A DNA stretch of 27,061 nt from a virus, in the IMG/VR virus record IMGVR_UViG_3300046009_010605, positions 1-27,061 of that record; one strand, written 5' to 3'. The notes under the pieces were generated by a model. That model did no database searches, was not told the origin of the DNA, and saw only the letters and a program-made list of their open reading frames with translations. Below are positions 1 to 8,136 of this stretch, piece after piece (positions within the stretch are counted from its first letter, which is position 1; every line of letters starts with the position of its first letter). The position numbers and the translations under genes are program-made.

Positions 1-226
1 AGGCAGTTTCCTGCATAGATTCTCATGGCTGGAAGATGATCGCATTGGTGAGCTAGCGCCAGAATGGAATTGGTTACCAGATGAATACGGAGCCAATCCA
101 GATGCAAAACTGCTGCACTATACACTGGGTACACCGTGTTTTCACGAGTTCGCCGACACACCACAATCGGAAGAATGGCATAGAGAGCGCATCTATACCG
201 AATATTGTCAACAGCACATGAAATGA
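1..226 (+). CDS. glycosyltransferase, C-terminal fragment (5' end outside window)
   Basis: An open frame enters from the left edge (first full codon at base 2) and ends at TGA 224-226, giving about 74 visible residues. The visible part contains 'WNWLPDEYG' followed by 'KLLHYTLGTPCF', a pattern like the C-terminal H-x-T-x-G-x-P segment of GT8-like and related phage glycosyltransferases, where the histidine helps bind the nucleotide-sugar diphosphate. The catalytic DxD region would lie upstream of the window. The last codons overlap the next gene by ATGA, so it is the upstream member of the same operon of sugar genes. The family assignment rests on one short motif and on the neighbours. The reading frame itself is clear. 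Confidence 0.6.
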   Translation, partial: GSFLHRFSWLEDDRIGELAPEWNWLPDEYGANPDAKLLHYTLGTPCFHEFADTPQSEEWHRERIYTEYCQQHMK

Positions 227-1029
227 TATTTCTCAGCAAAGATGGTCAGGACACTTATATCAACACACTAGCAGCCAGCATGGGCCGCAAGCCCACTGCC
301 ACACAGGATTTTGTCTATGAAGACAGTTTAGAACCCATAGTGTTGCGTGGCATACTCAAGCACAAGATCATGCAACGTTGTTGGAACGACGGAAGAACGT
401 TCTATTATGTTGACACAGGATATTTTGGCAACGAAATCACAGCTCACAACCCTCATGGTTGGAAGCTATGGCATAGAATAGTCAAAAACAATCTACAACA
501 TCATGACTTGATTGCAAGATCCGAACATCGTTGGCATACTTATTTCTCTTACAAAAAATTTGCACCATGGCGTCGCCAGGGCCGCAGCATAATGATTGCT
601 GCTCCGGATGAAAAACCTTGTAAATTTTACGGCATAGATCGTGACCAGTGGATAGCAGACACCAAACAACAGATAGCTATGTACACTGACAGACCCATAG
701 TGGTACGTGAACGTGCTTCTCAGCGCAAACAGCGTACTCATGTCAATACTCTGCAGCAGGCCTTGGTAGAACAAGATGTGTTTGCCTTGGTAACTTTTAA
801 CAGTGTAGCCGCCACTGAAGCTATTTTCAATGGGATACCGGCGTTTGTGTTGGCTCCGGCCAATGCTGCCGCACCAGTGGCTTTGCAGGATCTCGCCCGG
901 ATTGAAACACCTTTCTACCCTGACGCAGATTTACTGACTCAGTGGGCCAGTCACCTGGCCTACGGACAGTTTCGTGTTGACGAAATGCGAAATGGTACGG
1001 TGTGGCAAATACTTCAGGAAACTGTATGA
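223..1029 (+). CDS. GT-B/capsule-biosynthesis-like protein, paralog A
   Basis: This 268-residue protein starts at ATG 223, which overlaps the TGA of the previous gene. A TTG at 205 would extend it but only by running into that gene. The C-terminal half has 'RPIVVRERAS', then 'TFNSVAATEAIFNGIPAFVLAP' split by a conserved NS/EA pair, then a 'DLARIE' segment and a W-x-HLAYGQF tail. The same layout occurs in three other proteins of the window (1934-2848, 2845-3651, 8137-8988), and it is closest to the one at 2845-3651. The NS...EA..G.P signature resembles the nucleotide-sugar side of GT-B transferases such as capsule (KpsS/KpsC-like) proteins. That link is inference; what is seen is a paralogous family inside a glycan gene cluster. 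No signal peptide or membrane segment is visible. Confidence 0.6.
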   Translation: MIFLSKDGQDTYINTLAASMGRKPTATQDFVYEDSLEPIVLRGILKHKIMQRCWNDGRTFYYVDTGYFGNEITAHNPHGWKLWHRIVKNNLQHHDLIARSEHRWHTYFSYKKFAPWRRQGRSIMIAAPDEKPCKFYGIDRDQWIADTKQQIAMYTDRPIVVRERASQRKQRTHVNTLQQALVEQDVFALVTFNSVAATEAIFNGIPAFVLAPANAAAPVALQDLARIETPFYPDADLLTQWASHLAYGQFRVDEMRNGTVWQILQETV

Positions 1030-1937
1030 CTATTCAATACATAGTGGTTAATCGCAAAGATTCCAACAACGTGGGCGACGTGGCCAGCAACCCTCTGCAA
1101 TATTTTCTCGACAGCGATCAATATCAAACTGTGGATGCGGCCGACCTGTACAAGGAATCATATCCCACAGGTGTACCCATAATCCTTGGCGGTGGCGGTC
1201 TGTTTGGCAATCAGTTCATTGGTGACGCAGCACAGATGTTGTGCAACAGTCCTGATCGGTTGCAGCTGGAGCGTATGCACGAAGATGCATGGAGGTTGAG
1301 TGATTCACGCTATCAAGAAATGTGGAACAATTTCAATCAGCAGTATCATGGCTTGATTTCAAATTGCCTGGCCAACATTGAAAACAATCCAGCACTCAAA
1401 CATGTGTGGGGAGCCGGGCACAATGGAGATCCAGTGTCCGATGCTGCAGATTTGCGTTACAGCAAAGCCTTGGCCAATTTTGACAGGGTGGGACTGCGCG
1501 ATGACATAGGCTACAACAGATATGACTGGGTACCCTGTGCCAGTTGTATGCATCCTGCACTGCGAAAAACCTACAGCATCCGCAATGATGTAATTTGGTT
1601 TGAACACAAAAAACAGTTGATCAAGGATTTTGGACCTGATAGTATTCCTAGATTTGTCAACTCAGGCAGCAATGTTGAACAGACCATAGAACTGCTGGGC
1701 AGCGCCAATATCATCTTGACCAACAGTTATCACGGGGTGTATTGGGGAACTTTGCTGGGTAAACGAGTGGTGCTGACATCAGTATGGAGCAGTAAGTTTC
1801 AGTTTTTCCGTCACGCACCCGCGGTGTTGGAAAAACGCGAAAGCTGGCGAGACGCTGTGCAACGTGCTACGACGTATGAAAACGCCCTGGATGAATGTGT
1901 GCAAGCGAACGAAAATTTTTGGGCCAGTCTACAATGA
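1026..1937 (+). CDS. polysaccharide pyruvyl transferase family protein
   Basis: This protein of about 303 residues starts at ATG 1026 (ATGA overlap with the previous stop). The family adds pyruvate ketals from phosphoenolpyruvate, or related groups, to surface sugars. Visible family hallmarks are an N-terminal 'NVGD' motif, the glycine-rich 'ILGGGGLFGNQF', a 'WGAGHNGD' segment, 'VGLRDD' followed by a 'CASCMHP' stretch, and near the C-terminus 'TNSYHGVYWGTLLGKRVV', the typical NSYHG motif. Length fits the family (300-400). It sits between two GT-B-like genes with ATGA overlaps on both sides, so it is probably made in fixed ratio with them. The acceptor sugar cannot be told from sequence. An alternative start at 1002 lies inside the upstream gene and is less likely. 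Confidence 0.82.
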   Translation: MTIQYIVVNRKDSNNVGDVASNPLQYFLDSDQYQTVDAADLYKESYPTGVPIILGGGGLFGNQFIGDAAQMLCNSPDRLQLERMHEDAWRLSDSRYQEMWNNFNQQYHGLISNCLANIENNPALKHVWGAGHNGDPVSDAADLRYSKALANFDRVGLRDDIGYNRYDWVPCASCMHPALRKTYSIRNDVIWFEHKKQLIKDFGPDSIPRFVNSGSNVEQTIELLGSANIILTNSYHGVYWGTLLGKRVVLTSVWSSKFQFFRHAPAVLEKRESWRDAVQRATTYENALDECVQANENFWASLQ

Positions 1938-2848
1938 AAGTAGTAGCCTATCTGTCAGCAATCCCTAATCAACAAAAGAATCCTCACAAGGTTGAAATCC
2001 TTCAAAGATTCATTGATGGAGTGTGTGTTCAAGGTGATCAAGGTCTTCTACATACTGGCACTGATATTGTTGACGCAGATGTGGCCATGATACAGGGCTG
2101 GAGTCACGAACATGGCAAACGCAGTGCGCATCTGCAACTGAGAGAGGCAGTGTATCACAATCAACTGCGTCTAGGGCGCCGCACTCTCATTGTAGACAGC
2201 AATTTATTCAACTATAGCGCACCAGCAACACCGGTAACATATCATCGTTACAGTTTTGACGGTGTGTTTCCCACCACAGGTTGTTATTTTGATCACACAC
2301 CAGATCCTGCACGTTGGCTGCAAATCAGTCAACGAACCGGTATCGTGCTTAAGCCTTGGCGACGCAACGGCAATCATGTGCTGATATGCACACAACGCAA
2401 CGGCGGTTGGAGCATGCGTGGTCTAGGTGTCATGGACTGGCTCACACAAACTGTTAAAACTCTTAGACGCTATACTCAAAGACCCATAGTGGTACGAGGT
2501 CATCCTGGGGACAAGCAAGCACCTGTGTATCTCACAGTGCGTGGCTCATCGTGGCGTGTGAGTCGCCACAGCAGTATATTGGATGATTTAAACAATGCTC
2601 ATGCTGTGATTACCTACAACAGCAGCCCTGGCGTAGCTGCCGCCATTGAAGGTATTCCGGTTTTTGTGACCGATCCTGAACCGCAACACAGTCAGGCTCT
2701 GCCTGTGGCCAATGTTGACTTGGCCAATATTGAAAACCCTGTGATGCCAGATCGTGATGCCTGGATTCAACGTTTGTCAATGTCACACTGGAGTTTTGAC
2801 GAATTGTCCAACGGCCAGTGCTGGGCGCATATCAAAACCTACGTATGA
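1934..2848 (+). CDS. GT-B/capsule-biosynthesis-like protein, paralog B
   Basis: This 304-residue protein starts at ATG 1934 in an ATGA overlap with the pyruvyl transferase gene. The N-terminal half has 'DVAMIQGW' and 'RRTLIVDSN'. The C-terminal half has 'RPIVVRGHPGD', then 'TYNSSPGVAAAIEGIPVFV', then 'DLANIENPVMPDRDAW' and a final W-SFDEL-NG-W tail. These line up block by block with the protein at 8137-8988 ('RPVIIRPHPRS', 'NYNSGPGVQAAIAGSRVIV'), so the two form the longer subclass of the local family. The H-P near the middle and the NS-PG-AA-G run resemble the donor-binding half of GT-B or CDP-glycerol/capsule transferases. Enzyme activity is inferred, not shown. Confidence 0.62.
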   Translation: MKVVAYLSAIPNQQKNPHKVEILQRFIDGVCVQGDQGLLHTGTDIVDADVAMIQGWSHEHGKRSAHLQLREAVYHNQLRLGRRTLIVDSNLFNYSAPATPVTYHRYSFDGVFPTTGCYFDHTPDPARWLQISQRTGIVLKPWRRNGNHVLICTQRNGGWSMRGLGVMDWLTQTVKTLRRYTQRPIVVRGHPGDKQAPVYLTVRGSSWRVSRHSSILDDLNNAHAVITYNSSPGVAAAIEGIPVFVTDPEPQHSQALPVANVDLANIENPVMPDRDAWIQRLSMSHWSFDELSNGQCWAHIKTYV

Positions 2849-3651
2849 TATACCAGGTTTTGAAATCAGACTACGATGAAAATCCTTGGTTCAAGGATTG
2901 GTCCAATGTTGTGGTTAAAAATTCACTGGAAGATATTGATCCCCTGGAACCTATCATAACCGGCAGTGTGCTGACACACGTACATGTTCAAAAATGGTTG
3001 AATCAAAAACAACCTGCAATATACATTGGTAGAGGATATGTGGGCAATCACCTGTTCAAAACACGATGGTTGTGGAGATACAGCATCAATGGGTGGGCCA
3101 ATATCAAGTTGCGACCTATGCCGCATTCGCGATGGTCGGTGATGCAACTGGATAAGCATCCCTGGAAAGTACGACAAGTAAAAAATGTATTGATAGCACC
3201 CAGCGCCATGACAGCACCAATCTGGAGCCCTGAGGATGGTTGGCAATGGGCAGAACACATGGCTAGACAATTTCCCGGCGCTGATGTGCGCATACGATAC
3301 AAAATTAAAAAAAGTGGAGCAAGATGGGCCACGCTGTTCCAAGACTTGTACTGGGCAGATTTGGTAGTGGCACAGGGATCAGCAATCACTGCTGAAGCAT
3401 TGTGGTATGGTAAAAAAGCCATAAGCCTGCATCCCTGCATAACCTGGGCAGCTGGAGCACAGTCTTTGCAAGATTGGCAAAACCCCAGTGAGCCCGTCTT
3501 GAGAGATCAATGGCACGAACATCTAGCCTGGTCACAGTTTACCAATGAAGAATGGCAATCAGGGCGTGCGTTGGAATTGATAGAACAATATGCTGGATCA
3601 GTGGTAGATTTTGAGCATGATCATGACTACAATTTCAAAACCAATCTCTGA
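2845..3651 (+). CDS. GT-B/capsule-biosynthesis-like protein, paralog C
   Basis: This 268-residue protein starts at ATG 2845 in an ATGA overlap. It matches paralog A (223-1029) in length and layout: a 'LEPI' block near residue 35, an aromatic 'IGRGYVGNHLF' block where A has 'VDTGYFGNEI', an 'IAPS' strand, then 'AQGSAITAEALWYGKKAISLHP' in the place of A's NS...EA..G.P segment, and a C-terminal W-x-EHLAWSQF tail. Here the NS pair has become GS, so if the fold binds a nucleotide sugar this copy has diverged most at that site. It is the last plus-strand gene of the first block. Its 3' end overlaps the oppositely oriented reductase gene by 17 bases with no terminator visible. Confidence 0.58.
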   Translation: MIYQVLKSDYDENPWFKDWSNVVVKNSLEDIDPLEPIITGSVLTHVHVQKWLNQKQPAIYIGRGYVGNHLFKTRWLWRYSINGWANIKLRPMPHSRWSVMQLDKHPWKVRQVKNVLIAPSAMTAPIWSPEDGWQWAEHMARQFPGADVRIRYKIKKSGARWATLFQDLYWADLVVAQGSAITAEALWYGKKAISLHPCITWAAGAQSLQDWQNPSEPVLRDQWHEHLAWSQFTNEEWQSGRALELIEQYAGSVVDFEHDHDYNFKTNL

Positions 3652-4456
3652 GTTCTTTGAGTTGTTGATCGTACTCGGGAATGTCAAATGACAACCCCAT
3701 TCGGGTGTCAACCAAGATTTTGTTTATGTTCTTGGGACCTTTACCGCGCAGCACAGTTTTGCTCAAACCGTAAATATCATTTACCTTACACAGCAGTTCA
3801 TATTTGCTGATATTGACATTATTGTTGACCAAGTGATATATTCCGCTTATCCGCGGATTGTGAATATACTGTTCAATGCACTTGGCCAATTGCAAGGTTG
3901 TCATGCCATTCCACAATGCATTGTCCCAGCCTGTTAACTCTGAATCTGGATTGTTCAGGATCCATTGCAACAACCCTGTGCCAGTGGATTTGATTTCAGG
4001 TCCTATGATACTCATGCGCAATGTGATGTCTTTGTCGTTGTCAAGCTCGCCCAAAGATTTGCTACGACCATAAAAGTTTGTTTCGGTCGGCACATCGTGC
4101 TCTTTGTAATAGCCCTGACTTCCATCAAACACACAATCAGTTGACAAGTGAATCACCCTGGTGCTGGATCCTCGAAAAGTTGCTTCCAGCAGATGTGGAA
4201 ACCAGGCATTGACAATCGTGGCTCGATCAGGATAGTGATTGCTGTCTTTGACCAACAGGCCCACACAGTTTATCACATAGGCAAAATTGTCACGGAATTC
4301 TGCGAATAGTTCTGTGGTGGCTCGGGTATCTTCAATGTCCACACAGTAGGTAGCACTGTGTCTGGCCACTGTGAACACATTGTAGTTTTTTTGTTGCAAG
4401 TAATCAGTGATCATGTGGCCGGCCATGCCGTTGCTGCCAACAACTAGAATTTTCAT
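3635..4456 (-). CDS. RmlD-like NAD(P)-dependent sugar reductase
   Basis: This 273-residue extended short-chain dehydrogenase/reductase starts at ATG 4456 (ATGA overlap with the gene upstream on the minus strand). It has the Rossmann nucleotide motif 'VVGSNGMAGHM' (GxxGxxG, residues 7-13), 'STDCVFDG' with the catalytic Ser/Thr at 105-106, and the Y129-x3-K133 pair in 'YGRSK'. This fits the RmlD substrate-binding family, which reduces 4-keto groups of dTDP- or UDP-6-deoxy sugars. Right next to a CapE/FlaA1-like dehydratase, the likely role is the second step of making a UDP-linked 6-deoxy-HexNAc, as in CapE-CapF or WbjB-WbjC pairs. It lacks the extra C-terminal cupin of CapF and no separate C2 epimerase is seen in the window. 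Confidence 0.8.
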   Translation of the reverse strand: MKILVVGSNGMAGHMITDYLQQKNYNVFTVARHSATYCVDIEDTRATTELFAEFRDNFAYVINCVGLLVKDSNHYPDRATIVNAWFPHLLEATFRGSSTRVIHLSTDCVFDGSQGYYKEHDVPTETNFYGRSKSLGELDNDKDITLRMSIIGPEIKSTGTGLLQWILNNPDSELTGWDNALWNGMTTLQLAKCIEQYIHNPRISGIYHLVNNNVNISKYELLCKVNDIYGLSKTVLRGKGPKNINKILVDTRMGLSFDIPEYDQQLKELRDWF

Positions 4457-5433
4457 ATGAATCGTCCTTTCTCTAACATGGTCTTGATTTCTTCTTGGTT
4501 CATGATTTTGGTTTTTGATGAAAATTCACTGTAAGGAAATGCTGCATGATCCTGATATCTAGTGGCCAAGGCCTGATTGTAGTTGGCAGGCAAGGTCACA
4601 AAGTAGTGATCATCGTAACACCGTGTGAGCTGCGCTTCGTGATGTGATATCAACATTTCATCAAGTTTCTCTCCTGGGCGCATTCCTGTTTCTACAATTT
4701 CAACAGTGCCATATCTGTGCATCAGCACCTGGGCTAGATCTTTGATATAGCAACTGGGCATGTTCATGACAAAAGTTTCGCCGCCAATGCTGTCAATGCT
4801 GGCCTTGAACAACAAATGAATGGCCTGCTCAAGAGTGAGAAAGAATCTTGTCATTCTGCGATCAGTGATGGTTATGGGACCACCTGCACGGATTTGTTCA
4901 ATAAAGTAGGGAATGACCGAACCACTGCTGCCCATGACATTGCCGCCTCGTATGCACACAAATCTAGTATAGTCACTGAGATCATTGGCCTGCACAATGG
5001 TTTTTTCTCCCACGGCTTTGGTCATGCCATAGAGATTGATTGGTTCAACTGCTTTGTCTGAGCTTACATCTATGACTTTTTTCACGCGGTTAGCAATGGC
5101 AGCATTGACTATGTTTGTGGTACCGGTGATGTTGGTTTTTATAGTTTCTTGAACGTTTTCCTCGCACACCGGTACATGCTTGAGCGCAGCAAGATGAAAC
5201 ACATAGTCAATGTTTTGCGTGGCAGCCAATACTGCATTATAGTCACGCACATCGCCAATCACAAACCGCAGTTTCGGGCTGTTGAATTTTCTACGCATCA
5301 ACACCTGCTGCAATTCGCCACGCGAAAAACACACAATTTCTCCCACGTCGTGATTGCTCAACAACAGTGAAATCAAGGTCTGTCCCCATGATCCAGTGGC
5401 CCCGCTTACAAATATTCTTGATCCATTAAACAT
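4453..5433 (-). CDS. UDP-GlcNAc 4,6-dehydratase-like (CapE/FlaA1/PseB family)
   Basis: This 326-residue polysaccharide-biosynthesis SDR has the N-terminal 'GATGSWGQTL' nucleotide loop (residues 11-20), 'HLAALKHVP', then 'SSDKAVEPINLYGMTKA' carrying the D126-K127-Y135 set and K139 expected for the inverting 4,6-dehydratases, 'GNVMGSSGSVIP', and a 'GMRPGEKLDEML' region. The C-terminal tail resembles CapE/WbjB more than the membrane form FlaA1, since no membrane segments are present. The reaction would convert UDP-GlcNAc to a 4-keto-6-deoxy sugar, with or without C5 inversion. Its start (ATG 5433) overlaps the end of the methyltransferase gene by 8 bases and its own end overlaps the reductase start by ATGA, so the two steps are translationally coupled. 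Confidence 0.87.
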   Translation of the reverse strand: MFNGSRIFVSGATGSWGQTLISLLLSNHDVGEIVCFSRGELQQVLMRRKFNSPKLRFVIGDVRDYNAVLAATQNIDYVFHLAALKHVPVCEENVQETIKTNITGTTNIVNAAIANRVKKVIDVSSDKAVEPINLYGMTKAVGEKTIVQANDLSDYTRFVCIRGGNVMGSSGSVIPYFIEQIRAGGPITITDRRMTRFFLTLEQAIHLLFKASIDSIGGETFVMNMPSCYIKDLAQVLMHRYGTVEIVETGMRPGEKLDEMLISHHEAQLTRCYDDHYFVTLPANYNQALATRYQDHAAFPYSEFSSKTKIMNQEEIKTMLEKGRFI

Positions 5434-5986
5434 GATTGGCCTTTAAAATGTCTACTATTTCTTGATCGGAATACAATTTTACTGTGGCAATGTAGTCAGC
5501 AAATTCGTCATAGCTAAGAGCAGCATAATGATCTGGCGGAGCTATCTTGGCAGCAGGCATTCTCACAAAAGTCAACCCAAAATTGTTGTTCATAACATAG
5601 ATTGTCAAATCAGTTTGTTGCAATAGAAAACTCAGCAATCTAAACGAGTCAGAACAAAACTTGCTTTGTGTGAACTTCTTGCTGGGCGGTATCATGTCAT
5701 GTATCACAATCCACTTGGTGGCATGATCTATGCTGTTGTTGAAGTCACGAACAACACAGTCATAGTCATGATTGGCATCAATAAAAATTATATCAAATTT
5801 GGTGTCAGGCTCAAGTTGCTCAAAGTATTGATCAGTTGTGCCGGTGTACATGGCCTCGCCGTTGATGTCAACTGAAAACTTGTTGCGGCATTGAATGGCG
5901 TTGAAGTTTTGATTGTCAAACACGCCCAATTCAAGATAGCTGTGGTTTTCAATTCCGGGAATATGATTTAAGATAACACTGCTCAT
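5426..5986 (-). CDS. class I SAM-dependent methyltransferase
   Basis: This 186-residue protein has a Rossmann methyltransferase core. The glycine-containing motif I is 'YLELGVFDNQNF' (from about residue 17), the acidic motif II is 'FSVDINGEAM', and a central strand with 'FDIIFIDANHDYD' is followed by 'WIVIHDM'. This pattern is typical of the Methyltransf_24 family often found in O-antigen and phage sugar clusters. The short length means it has only the catalytic core and no separate target-recognition domain. Its likely target is a sugar made or moved by the neighbours, which is inferred from position. It starts 9 bases after the end of the upstream transferase gene. Confidence 0.75.
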   Translation of the reverse strand: MSSVILNHIPGIENHSYLELGVFDNQNFNAIQCRNKFSVDINGEAMYTGTTDQYFEQLEPDTKFDIIFIDANHDYDCVVRDFNNSIDHATKWIVIHDMIPPSKKFTQSKFCSDSFRLLSFLLQQTDLTIYVMNNNFGLTFVRMPAAKIAPPDHYAALSYDEFADYIATVKLYSDQEIVDILKANHV

Positions 5987-5995
5987 TGATGGTCC

Positions 5996-6640
5996 TCAAA
6001 TGTATTTTTTGGCTTTGTTTGTGGCAATCACACTGCGATGCCAAGGTAAGAACACAGTGGGCACAGCAGGGCCAAGATCATGGTGATAGGTTTGTTCTGG
6101 CAGCCGGCGTGTCACAAACTCAGCACTGGGTTTGGCTGTGGGATCATAGCCAGGTCGGTCGACTGCCAGCCACTTGGCCTCAAAGTGCGGCCTGGCTCTG
6201 GCATAGTCCCAGCTAGATCGTGATTTTTCATACTCTACTTCTTGTGTGATGTACATGGCAATGTTGGCTTCTTTGAGACGAATATACATGTCGTCGTCTT
6301 CGTAACCGCCGCCCACGTATCTTTCATCGAACATGCCTATCTGCCTCATGAGCTGTTTTTTGAATCCAAAAAATCCAAAACGATACAGCCCAACCAAACC
6401 AAAACCTTGTTGCACCAGGTCAACAATTTTGCGCACATGGTGTTTGGTGGGACGTACTTTGTCAGACATTACTACCACAATTTCTGTTGATGCCGAAGCC
6501 ACACAACAGTTGACCAATCTACTGAATGAGTCAAAGCCCTGACCATCAAAATAGGTCACTGGCTCACTCTCTAAGCTGTTTTGTATCTGTGGAAAAATGT
6601 GTGGCTTGTTTGACACTACAAAACAACTGTGTTGGTTCAT
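5996..6640 (-). CDS. glycosyltransferase, GT2/galactosyltransferase C-terminal type
   Basis: The protein of about 214 residues starts at ATG 6640, giving an ATGA overlap with the preceding gene's stop. An ATG at 6655 would add five residues and lie inside that gene. The central part has 'EIVVVMSDKVRP', where a GT-A enzyme would have its DxD-like turn, and then 'IGMFDERYVGGGYEDDDMYIR', broken by the E-D-D-D cluster. That matches the Glyco_transf_7C-type segment (F.GWG.EDDD) of galactosyl- and GalNAc-transferases. The N-terminus begins in 'CFVVSNKP' and is shorter than full GT2 enzymes, so it is a compact version. The donor and acceptor are unknown. It belongs to the minus-strand sugar operon. 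Confidence 0.72.
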   Translation of the reverse strand: MNQHSCFVVSNKPHIFPQIQNSLESEPVTYFDGQGFDSFSRLVNCCVASASTEIVVVMSDKVRPTKHHVRKIVDLVQQGFGLVGLYRFGFFGFKKQLMRQIGMFDERYVGGGYEDDDMYIRLKEANIAMYITQEVEYEKSRSSWDYARARPHFEAKWLAVDRPGYDPTAKPSAEFVTRRLPEQTYHHDLGPAVPTVFLPWHRSVIATNKAKKYI

Positions 6641-7326
6641 TGATAGGTGCCCCAAAATTTTGTTCTGGTTAGGCTTTTCTTGCCATCTTTTTTGATTAGA
6701 GCAATGCCCATGATGTAGTTGTGGATCTCAATGGTGACATGATGTTGATTGATAGCATTGTCTGCGGGCAAAAAGGTCTTGGCGTAGGTTGTAACTAACT
6801 TTTTGGCTGCGTGTGGATGTATGGCGTAACCACAACATCCAGGCATGGATGCAGATGCATATCCACTGGCCTTGGGCTCGTCTTCAGGATCGGTGAGATA
6901 CGGCATATAGCGTTCGCTCTTGGTGGGATGACCCAAGGCCACCACCAACACATCTTGAAACTTAACTGGAATGTAAGGCCTTGACAGCACAATGTCATCT
7001 TCAAAAATCATTATAGATTCATCAAGTTCTACACATCGTTGCCACAGCCGGAAGTGGCTGTAGAAGCATCCAATCACTCCAGGTACCAGTATTTTTCTGC
7101 GTTGTTTGTCTTGTTCTTCATCGCTGATCGGTGCAGGGTTGGGCCCTTTGATACCAAAAGGATGGATGGTTCGCTGTTCCTGCTGCAACAGCTCAACCCC
7201 TTGGTTGCCATAGGTGCCTTCAAACAGTTCAACAGGCATGTTGTAGTCTTTCAACTGCTGTTGTAATTGCACTGCTGTAGACATACTGGATTCAATTTTG
7301 CTAAGACAGATAATAAAACTTTTCAT
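6637..7326 (-). CDS. glycosyltransferase family 25 (LPS-type) protein
   Basis: This protein of about 229 residues starts at ATG 7326 in an ATGA overlap; a TTG two codons upstream is the only reason a longer frame exists. It opens with 'FIICLSKIESSM', has 'GVIGCFYSHFRLWQRCVE' around residue 83 and 'IMIFEDDIVL' (FEDD at 108-111), and further on 'CCGYAIHPHAAKKL'. This order (I-N/S-L start, GC-SH--LW, hEDD, Y-hs--gA) is the signature of GT25 enzymes that add galactose or similar sugars to lipooligosaccharide. Length is slightly under the usual 230-260. It lies in the middle of the minus-strand transferase row. Confidence 0.82.
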   Translation of the reverse strand: MKSFIICLSKIESSMSTAVQLQQQLKDYNMPVELFEGTYGNQGVELLQQEQRTIHPFGIKGPNPAPISDEEQDKQRRKILVPGVIGCFYSHFRLWQRCVELDESIMIFEDDIVLSRPYIPVKFQDVLVVALGHPTKSERYMPYLTDPEDEPKASGYASASMPGCCGYAIHPHAAKKLVTTYAKTFLPADNAINQHHVTIEIHNYIMGIALIKKDGKKSLTRTKFWGTYQ

Positions 7327-8126
7327 TTCCAATAGGCCTCGTTTCTCTTGACCACTAGATCATTTGGCAAACTTCTGCCTGTTTTTTTACGTTTGCCCTT
7401 GAGATGGTCAAGGTATGCACCCCAGGCACTGTTGATCAAAGGATGTCCTTCGCCGGTTATGAGATTGCCGCTCCAGTCCAGCTGCTTGAGACTGTGACGA
7501 CTACGCACAGCATCAAACACAAAACTGTCGTGCCATTCAGGCAAGGTAAAGATGCCAGACTCTGCATTGTCATAAAAGTTCTGGAAATCCGCAAGAAAAT
7601 TCTTTACCGCGGCACTGGGTAAATGCATGGCATACAGACCACATTCTGAAAATTTGTTGCGTCGTCCAAGATAACACAGTTCAGCTGAATCTGGACACAG
7701 TTCGTTCAGTTTTTGCTCAGACACCGCGCTGTGGCACACAGTATCAGCATCCATCCACAACAGCCACTGTGCTGGGGAAGTACGAGCACAATGAAAAATC
7801 GCATACACTTTATGAGCAAACCTCACAGCATCCCACTTGAATCCTTTGCCAGCATCTTTTCTTTTGTTTCGCACAGGATCATTACTGACATCTCCCGTGG
7901 CATAGGGCACGTTTTGCCAACGCTGCTTGAATGCCACTAGATCCGGACAATTTGAATCTAAGTCCAACACTGTGAGATTGGCAGCAGATTCAACCACTTT
8001 GCAATTTTCTGCATACACCACTAATTGAACTGTTTGTGGCCAATTTTGCAAAAAGGTCTGGATCATGCGTTGACCATACAGATTGTAACCGTCTTGATGA
8101 AAGGTGGTAACTACTGAATATTTCAT
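7323..8126 (-). CDS. glycosyltransferase (GT-A fold with DxD)
   Basis: This 267-residue protein starts at ATG 8126. The track of sense codons extends to 8150, but the 'MKYSVVTTFH' start fits the first beta strand of GT-A enzymes. The metal-binding motif 'WLLWMDADTV' lies at residues 121-130, followed by a histidine/aspartate-rich acceptor side ('LPEWHDSFVFD') and a 'GEGHPLINS' turn. No specific GT family is certain; it resembles phage transferases distantly related to GT8 and GT34. It is the first gene of the minus-strand operon, and only 10 bases separate its ATG from the divergent ATG at 8137, leaving no room for a normal promoter between them. Confidence 0.7.
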   Translation of the reverse strand: MKYSVVTTFHQDGYNLYGQRMIQTFLQNWPQTVQLVVYAENCKVVESAANLTVLDLDSNCPDLVAFKQRWQNVPYATGDVSNDPVRNKRKDAGKGFKWDAVRFAHKVYAIFHCARTSPAQWLLWMDADTVCHSAVSEQKLNELCPDSAELCYLGRRNKFSECGLYAMHLPSAAVKNFLADFQNFYDNAESGIFTLPEWHDSFVFDAVRSRHSLKQLDWSGNLITGEGHPLINSAWGAYLDHLKGKRKKTGRSLPNDLVVKRNEAYWK

Positions 8127-8136
8127 AGCGATACTT

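Noticed and set aside
2923-3440. Two minus-strand open frames opposite paralog C
   Set aside because: The plus-strand frame has family blocks shared with three paralogs and starts by ATGA; the reverse frames are cysteine-rich with no ribosome site.
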